A DNA stretch of 64,000 nt. Origin: JACQLN01 sp049274895. GTDB lineage: Bacteria; Patescibacteriota; Minisyncoccia; JACQLN01. Below the pieces are notes generated by a model. It ran no database searches and was not told the origin of the DNA. It was given only the letters and a program-made list of their open reading frames with translations. Positions 60,852-64,000 of the stretch are shown here, one piece after another (within the stretch, counting starts at the first letter, position 1; every line of letters starts with the position of its first letter). The stretch is taken from NCBI GenBank assembly GCA_049274895.1, contig JBASTM010000008.1, forward strand, positions 1 through 64,000. Direction: 5' to 3'. A program made the position numbers and the translations under genes.

Positions 60852-61799
60852 TTATGTTACCATATGCGGCAGATTTTTCAAGCTGTTGTCCAGTTCTTGA
60901 GGCAGAGGCGCGTTAAAGGAAAACTTCTCGCCGTTGGGAGCCTCAAAACTGATATATTCGGCGTGGAGGAACATCCGGCCCAAATGCTTGGGGTCAAGCC
61001 GGCTCAAGCCGTATTTTTTATCGCCGGCCACCGGCCAACCCCGGGCTTTTAGATGCACCCTGATTTGGTGCATCCGGCCGGTTTGGGGTGTAACTTCCAG
61101 CAGGGTATGGTCGGGATAGCGGCGGAGCACTTGCCAGTAAGTCAGAGCCCGCCGGCCTAAAGTTTTTGATGAAGTCACAATGTTTCTAGTCGGGTTTATT
61201 TTGGAACGGACGATATTAAGTTCAATCTTACCCGAATCGTCTGGGGGTGAGCCGTTCACCAAAGCAACATATTTTTTGATCACCCGATGTTGCTGAAATT
61301 GTTTTTTGAGCCACAAAAAAGTCGGCTGGTTTTTGGCGACAACCATAACCCCCGAAGTTTCTTTGTCCAAGCGATGGACTAAACCCGGCCTCGTGTTGCC
61401 GTCTGCTAAAAAATCTCCAACAGATTTGATGGGCGGGTAATGGGCCAGTAGCCAGTTGACCAAGGTGCCTTTAGGTTCGGTGGAAGAAGGATGGACCGTG
61501 AGGCCCGAGGGCTTGTCTATGACCAAAAAATCGTCGTTTTCAAAAATTATCTTTATTTTCTCGCCCAAAGATTCATCCGGCTCCAACAAAATTTCGGGCG
61601 GCAGCTCCAAATCAAAGTTTATCAGTTCCCCAGTTTTTAGTTTTTTAGACGGAAGGGCAGGTTTATTATTTATGGAAACATTGCCTTTTTTGATTAGTTT
61701 TTGAATCCAGCTTCGGGAGAAATCCAAAAAACGGGCCTGGAGAAAAACGTCCAGCCGGGTTCCGGCGTATTCTTGGGTCACTCTTAGTTCCTTAGCCAT
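60852..61799 (-). CDS. RluD/RluA-family 23S rRNA pseudouridine synthase
   Basis: 315 residues. N-terminal S4 domain (GTRLDVFLQARFLDFSRSWI, VSINNKPALPSKKLKTGE), catalytic VHRLDKETSGVMVVAKN with the nucleophilic Asp, GRRALTYWQVLRR, and QTGRMHQIRVHLKARGWPVA. The S4 domain favours RluD over RluA; position specificity not proven. Confidence 0.93.
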   Translation of the reverse strand: MAKELRVTQEYAGTRLDVFLQARFLDFSRSWIQKLIKKGNVSINNKPALPSKKLKTGELINFDLELPPEILLEPDESLGEKIKIIFENDDFLVIDKPSGLTVHPSSTEPKGTLVNWLLAHYPPIKSVGDFLADGNTRPGLVHRLDKETSGVMVVAKNQPTFLWLKKQFQQHRVIKKYVALVNGSPPDDSGKIELNIVRSKINPTRNIVTSSKTLGRRALTYWQVLRRYPDHTLLEVTPQTGRMHQIRVHLKARGWPVAGDKKYGLSRLDPKHLGRMFLHAEYISFEAPNGEKFSFNAPLPQELDNSLKNLPHMVT

Positions 61800-61845
61800 A
61801 GTAATTAATTTTCGCAGATGGTGATGATTTTGTCACTTGGGCAAA

Positions 61846-61912
61846 ATCCCGCACCTTTTTCGGACAAAAGGTGCGGGATAAAAATCCGCCCCGATGCTTG
61901 GCATCGGGGCGG
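61846..61912. terminator. Tandem terminator hairpins between the SPFH and pseudouridine synthase genes
   Basis: ATCCCGCACCTTTT...AAAAGGTGCGGGAT (61846-61879) and CCGCCCCGATGC-ttg-GCATCGGGGCGG (61886-61912). On the minus strand the first hairpin met by the SPFH transcript is the second listed. Confidence 0.8.
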
Positions 61913-61971
61913 GGAACTGTTCTTAAATAAAATCTCTCTACTTTTTTTCTCTACTATCTTGATTGTCTGAA

Positions 61972-62991
61972 CTACCGACCGCCCGTGGGCGCTGACGGCT
62001 GGCCCACTGGAGCAGGTGGTGCCATAGAAGTTCCTCTCAGTATATCTTCCCCTAAAATGAAGTTCTGTCCCGGTGGCAGAATCATCACCTGGATTTGGCT
62101 GCCCAGTTTCTGCACTAGGGTGTACTGTATCAGCGGCGACGTCAGTGATTCGCTGAGCTTGCGGTTGGCTTCGGCCTGCTTCTCGGCCACAGTCAGGATG
62201 GAGTCGCCTTGGCCGATGGCCTTCTCCACTGCCTGCTCTGCCTTGTGCCGCTCCACAGCCACTTTCTGCTCCTCCTCTAGTGCCCTCTGGGTGGCGACCT
62301 GTTTGGCCTCGATGGCTTTCTTGAAATCATCGTTAAAATCGATGTCGTCGAGGAGCATATCGACAACTTCAATGGAGTACTTCTCGCTCAATTCGCTCTG
62401 CAGCTGGTCACGCACGGCCCGGCGTATCTCTTCGCGGTTCGGAGCGATGTCCACGCTCTTGTACTTGACGGTCTCGTCCTTGAAGTTCTGGGCCACGCGC
62501 GGCGCCACCACAACGTCAAAGTAGTTTGGGCCGACCTCGCGGTACAGCTTCTGGATGGCCACCGGAGAGACGCGGATGTTGAGCGTCGCCGCGATGAAAA
62601 CTTCCTGTGTCTCCTGGCTGAAGGCGGCGAGCGTGTTCTTGTTCTCGTCGTTGAACTTGTGGCCCTGGACCTGAATGCTGGCCTCTCTTACTGACTTCCA
62701 CGGCGCCACGAATTGCAGACCTTCCTCCACCTGGCCGGTGATAGCGCCGAAGGTATAGACCACCCCGACGTGACCAGCCGGAATCTGGTTCACGGAGCCG
62801 AGAATGGTGGCCAGGCCGACCCACACTACTAGAACGGCAACAGCTACCTTCTTAAACATTCTTCCTGTTCGTGCCAGATAGATTCTAACTGGAAGTTCTC
62901 TGGCTAGAGATTCTCCGGTCAGATATTTTCCAAGCAACCACAGGAAAATAAAGACCGCAACTGCCAAGATCATGCTCACGATATAGGCCAC
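61972..62991 (-). CDS. SPFH/Band 7 (prohibitin-like) membrane protein
   Basis: 339 residues; GTG start 62991 with GGAGG 8 nt upstream. Two membrane segments (about 5-20 and 45-67) precede the SPFH domain (IPAGHVGVVYTFGAITGQVE, EGLQFVAPWKSVREASIQVQ) and a coiled coil (RALEEEQKVAVERHKAEQAV). The C-terminal tail is Pro/Ala-rich. Base composition is richer in C than its neighbours. Scaffolds membrane microdomains or proteases in known relatives. Confidence 0.9.
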   Translation of the reverse strand: MAYIVSMILAVAVFIFLWLLGKYLTGESLARELPVRIYLARTGRMFKKVAVAVLVVWVGLATILGSVNQIPAGHVGVVYTFGAITGQVEEGLQFVAPWKSVREASIQVQGHKFNDENKNTLAAFSQETQEVFIAATLNIRVSPVAIQKLYREVGPNYFDVVVAPRVAQNFKDETVKYKSVDIAPNREEIRRAVRDQLQSELSEKYSIEVVDMLLDDIDFNDDFKKAIEAKQVATQRALEEEQKVAVERHKAEQAVEKAIGQGDSILTVAEKQAEANRKLSESLTSPLIQYTLVQKLGSQIQVMILPPGQNFILGEDILRGTSMAPPAPVGQPSAPTGGR

Positions 62992-63084
62992 GGCGAATTC
63001 CTCCGCGTTAAAGGGTTAACTTCTGTTAGGTACTTTTTGCCAGCTGGCCCGCTGGCGGGGGCGCCCGTTTTTGAGCTGTTTAAT

Positions 63085-63111
63085 GGTATAATATGACTGG
63101 TTTTGTGTCAA
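63085..63111 (-). promoter_or_regulatory. Possible promoter of the SPFH gene
   Basis: On the minus strand TTGACA (63111-63106) and TATACC (63090-63085) are 15 nt apart, a short spacer. A TATAAT on the + strand (63087-63092) overlaps and might serve the toxin-antitoxin pair. Confidence 0.4.
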
Positions 63112-63152
63112 TATTGTGGTTGTAGGGCGGGGAGGTTATTATTAAAAACAAT

Positions 63153-63368
63153 ATGCCTGCAATTTTAAGAGAAAACTTGGATAACAGAATCAAAGATGCT
63201 TCCAAGGTACTGGGAGTAGATAAAAAGGAGCTTATAGAAAGAGCCGTAGCTTTTTATTTGGATAGTGTCCAAAAAACAATGGAGTTGAAAGAAGAACTGG
63301 AAGCTTGGGATATGTTAAGTAATGAGGTTTTGGAGTTATCGGAAAAAAGCATTTCCAGAAAAATGTGA
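63153..63368 (+). CDS. Ribbon-helix-helix-like antitoxin
   Basis: 71 residues. ENLDNRIKDASKVLGVDKKE and LIERAVAFYLD give a helical DNA-binding pattern. Its stop overlaps the MazF start by 4 nt. Confidence 0.8.
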   Translation: MPAILRENLDNRIKDASKVLGVDKKELIERAVAFYLDSVQKTMELKEELEAWDMLSNEVLELSEKSISRKM

Positions 63369-63691
63369 AAAAAGGAGAAGTTTGGATTGTGGAGTTGCCA
63401 TTAACCAGCGGGCACGAGCAGGTTGGAACAAGACCTGCTATTGTTTTGGCCGACACTAGATCGCCGGTGGTAGTGGTTGCCCCGCTTACTACTAATCTCC
63501 AAGCGCTAAGATTTCCTTTTACGCTATTAGTTTCTCCATCAAGGCTGAATGGTCTAGATACAGATTCAGTGGTGTTGGTTTTGCACCTCAGAGCTATAGA
63601 TCGCAAACGATTAAAGAATAAAATAGGCCTTATTGAAAAATCAACGTTAAAAGAAATAGACAAGGTTTTAAGACGGTTGCTTATGATTTAA
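63365..63691 (+). CDS. MazF/PemK-family toxin
   Basis: 108 residues, GTG start. KKGEVWIVELPLTSGHEQVG, TRPAIVLADTRSPVVVVAPL and LRAIDRKRLKNKIGLIEK are MazF endoribonuclease motifs. Forms a type II pair with the upstream gene. Confidence 0.92.
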   Translation: MKKGEVWIVELPLTSGHEQVGTRPAIVLADTRSPVVVVAPLTTNLQALRFPFTLLVSPSRLNGLDTDSVVLVLHLRAIDRKRLKNKIGLIEKSTLKEIDKVLRRLLMI

Positions 63692-63699
63692 GCGGGTGT

Positions 63700-63769
63700 A
63701 AAGGTAATACACAGCCGGCTGTTGCCAAAGAAAAGATCGGTGCTATTATGGAGGCAATTAATAAATAGC
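63700..63769 (+). pseudogene. Possible leftover C-terminal coding fragment
   Basis: One frame reads GCKGNTQPAVAKEKIGAIME and AINK-stop without a start. It looks like the end of a protein gene left behind the toxin-antitoxin pair; the parent gene is not in the window. Confidence 0.4.
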
Positions 63770-63791
63770 CCTAGATAAAAACTTAAAAAAT

Positions 63792-64000
63792 ATGAAGCTA
63801 AAAAGAGCGTTTTGTCTACTGGCGGCGGCGGGGTTGGCTTGGTCATCGTTGGCCGTTCCAGCGCTGGCTCAAGAATCTTCCCCAGCGGATTCGGCTAGCT
63901 CACCGCCAGCGGATTCGGCAGGGGTCAATCTGAAGGAAGGCGTTAAATCGCGCCTGGAGCGTTTGCAGACCCAGCGCCGGGAGATAGAAAATAAGGTTAA
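63792..64000 (+). CDS. Secreted protein, 3' part beyond the window
   Basis: 69 residues visible. MKLKRAFCLLAAAGLAWSSL then AVPALAQESS is a Sec signal peptide with cleavage expected after ALA. It continues with a Ser/Pro/Ala-rich linker containing SPADSA and PPADSA units (a 14-nt direct repeat, CCAGCGGATTCGGC) and the start of a helical segment (LKSRLERLQTQRREIENKV-like). Function unknown. Confidence 0.7.
   Translation, partial: MKLKRAFCLLAAAGLAWSSLAVPALAQESSPADSASSPPADSAGVNLKEGVKSRLERLQTQRREIENKV

Noticed and set aside
1..64000. CRISPR array
   Set aside because: No array of regularly spaced identical 25-40-nt repeats was seen; the repeats found are dispersed hairpins and 125-bp pairs.

Overview
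This window looks like a chromosomal segment of a Patescibacteria/CPR bacterium, most likely a Parcubacteria-type lineage. The spc-type ribosomal operon runs rpsE-rplO with no rpmD (L30) between them, a known CPR trait. Genes are short and packed, many lack a clear Shine-Dalgarno site, and toxin-antitoxin pairs and small membrane proteins are common. TGA is a stop here: prfB is present and carries the classical CTT-TGA-C frameshift, so this is not a UGA-recoded lineage. Placement is inference from gene content; no 16S gene is present.

Layout. 1-9.7 kb: uppS (cut by the window edge), tRNA-Cys/Leu, a small heat-shock protein, a PrsW-like protease, valS, tsaD, tRNA-Glu, a membrane glycosyltransferase and recG. 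9.7-19 kb is an accessory stretch: hypothetical proteins, an HTH/LAGLIDADG-like protein beside tRNA-Arg, a NYN nuclease, two tRNA-Ser genes with unusual flanks, a large serine recombinase that has lost its catalytic domain, and a cassette (NUDIX, phosphopentomutase-like, DegT aminotransferase, GT78-like glycosyltransferase) joined to the break. 19-25.9 kb: tgt, a half-size MFS protein, a toxin-antitoxin pair, a 707-residue agmatinase + deoxyhypusine-synthase-like (SpeB-SpeY) fusion, a HipA/PI-kinase-like protein, another possible toxin-antitoxin pair. 25.9-38.1 kb: tuf and the S10/spc operon from rpsJ to secY. 38.3-49.4 kb: FtsB-like and SurA_N-like proteins, DedA, prfB, ftsEX, an FNR-like reductase, toxin-antitoxin pairs and two polytopic glycosyltransferases. 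49.4-53.2 kb: cca, a tRNA cluster with a tRNA-Pro nested inside a split tRNA-Pro, a C39-like peptidase, a DnaQ-like protein and an orphan structured RNA. 53.2-64 kb: more glycosyltransferases, an MscS-like helix protein, a LOG protein, toxin-antitoxin pairs, an Asp-box propeller, rplS, an RluD-type synthase, an SPFH protein and a truncated secreted protein.

The most interesting signal is not a protein. The window is full of modular elements with conserved ends and variable hairpin interiors. (1) An intercistronic element starts with TAAGGGCTT, which often supplies the upstream stop codon, and ends with a hairpin abutting GGCATG, the downstream start codon. It occurs at several junctions of the ribosomal operon and between prfB and ftsE, and its helices covary between copies. 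(2) tRNA-flanking elements duplicate the tRNA 5' end (upstream of three class II tRNAs) or 3' end (downstream of tRNA-Glu and tRNA-Ser). (3) Short palindromes and low-complexity repeats sit in frame inside core genes (valS, tsaD, recG, tgt, rplW, a GT2). (4) Two cassettes (kinase pair; toxin-antitoxin pair) lie between the present 3' end of a host gene and a second, diverged copy of that 3' end. All helices were paired by eye, without folding software.
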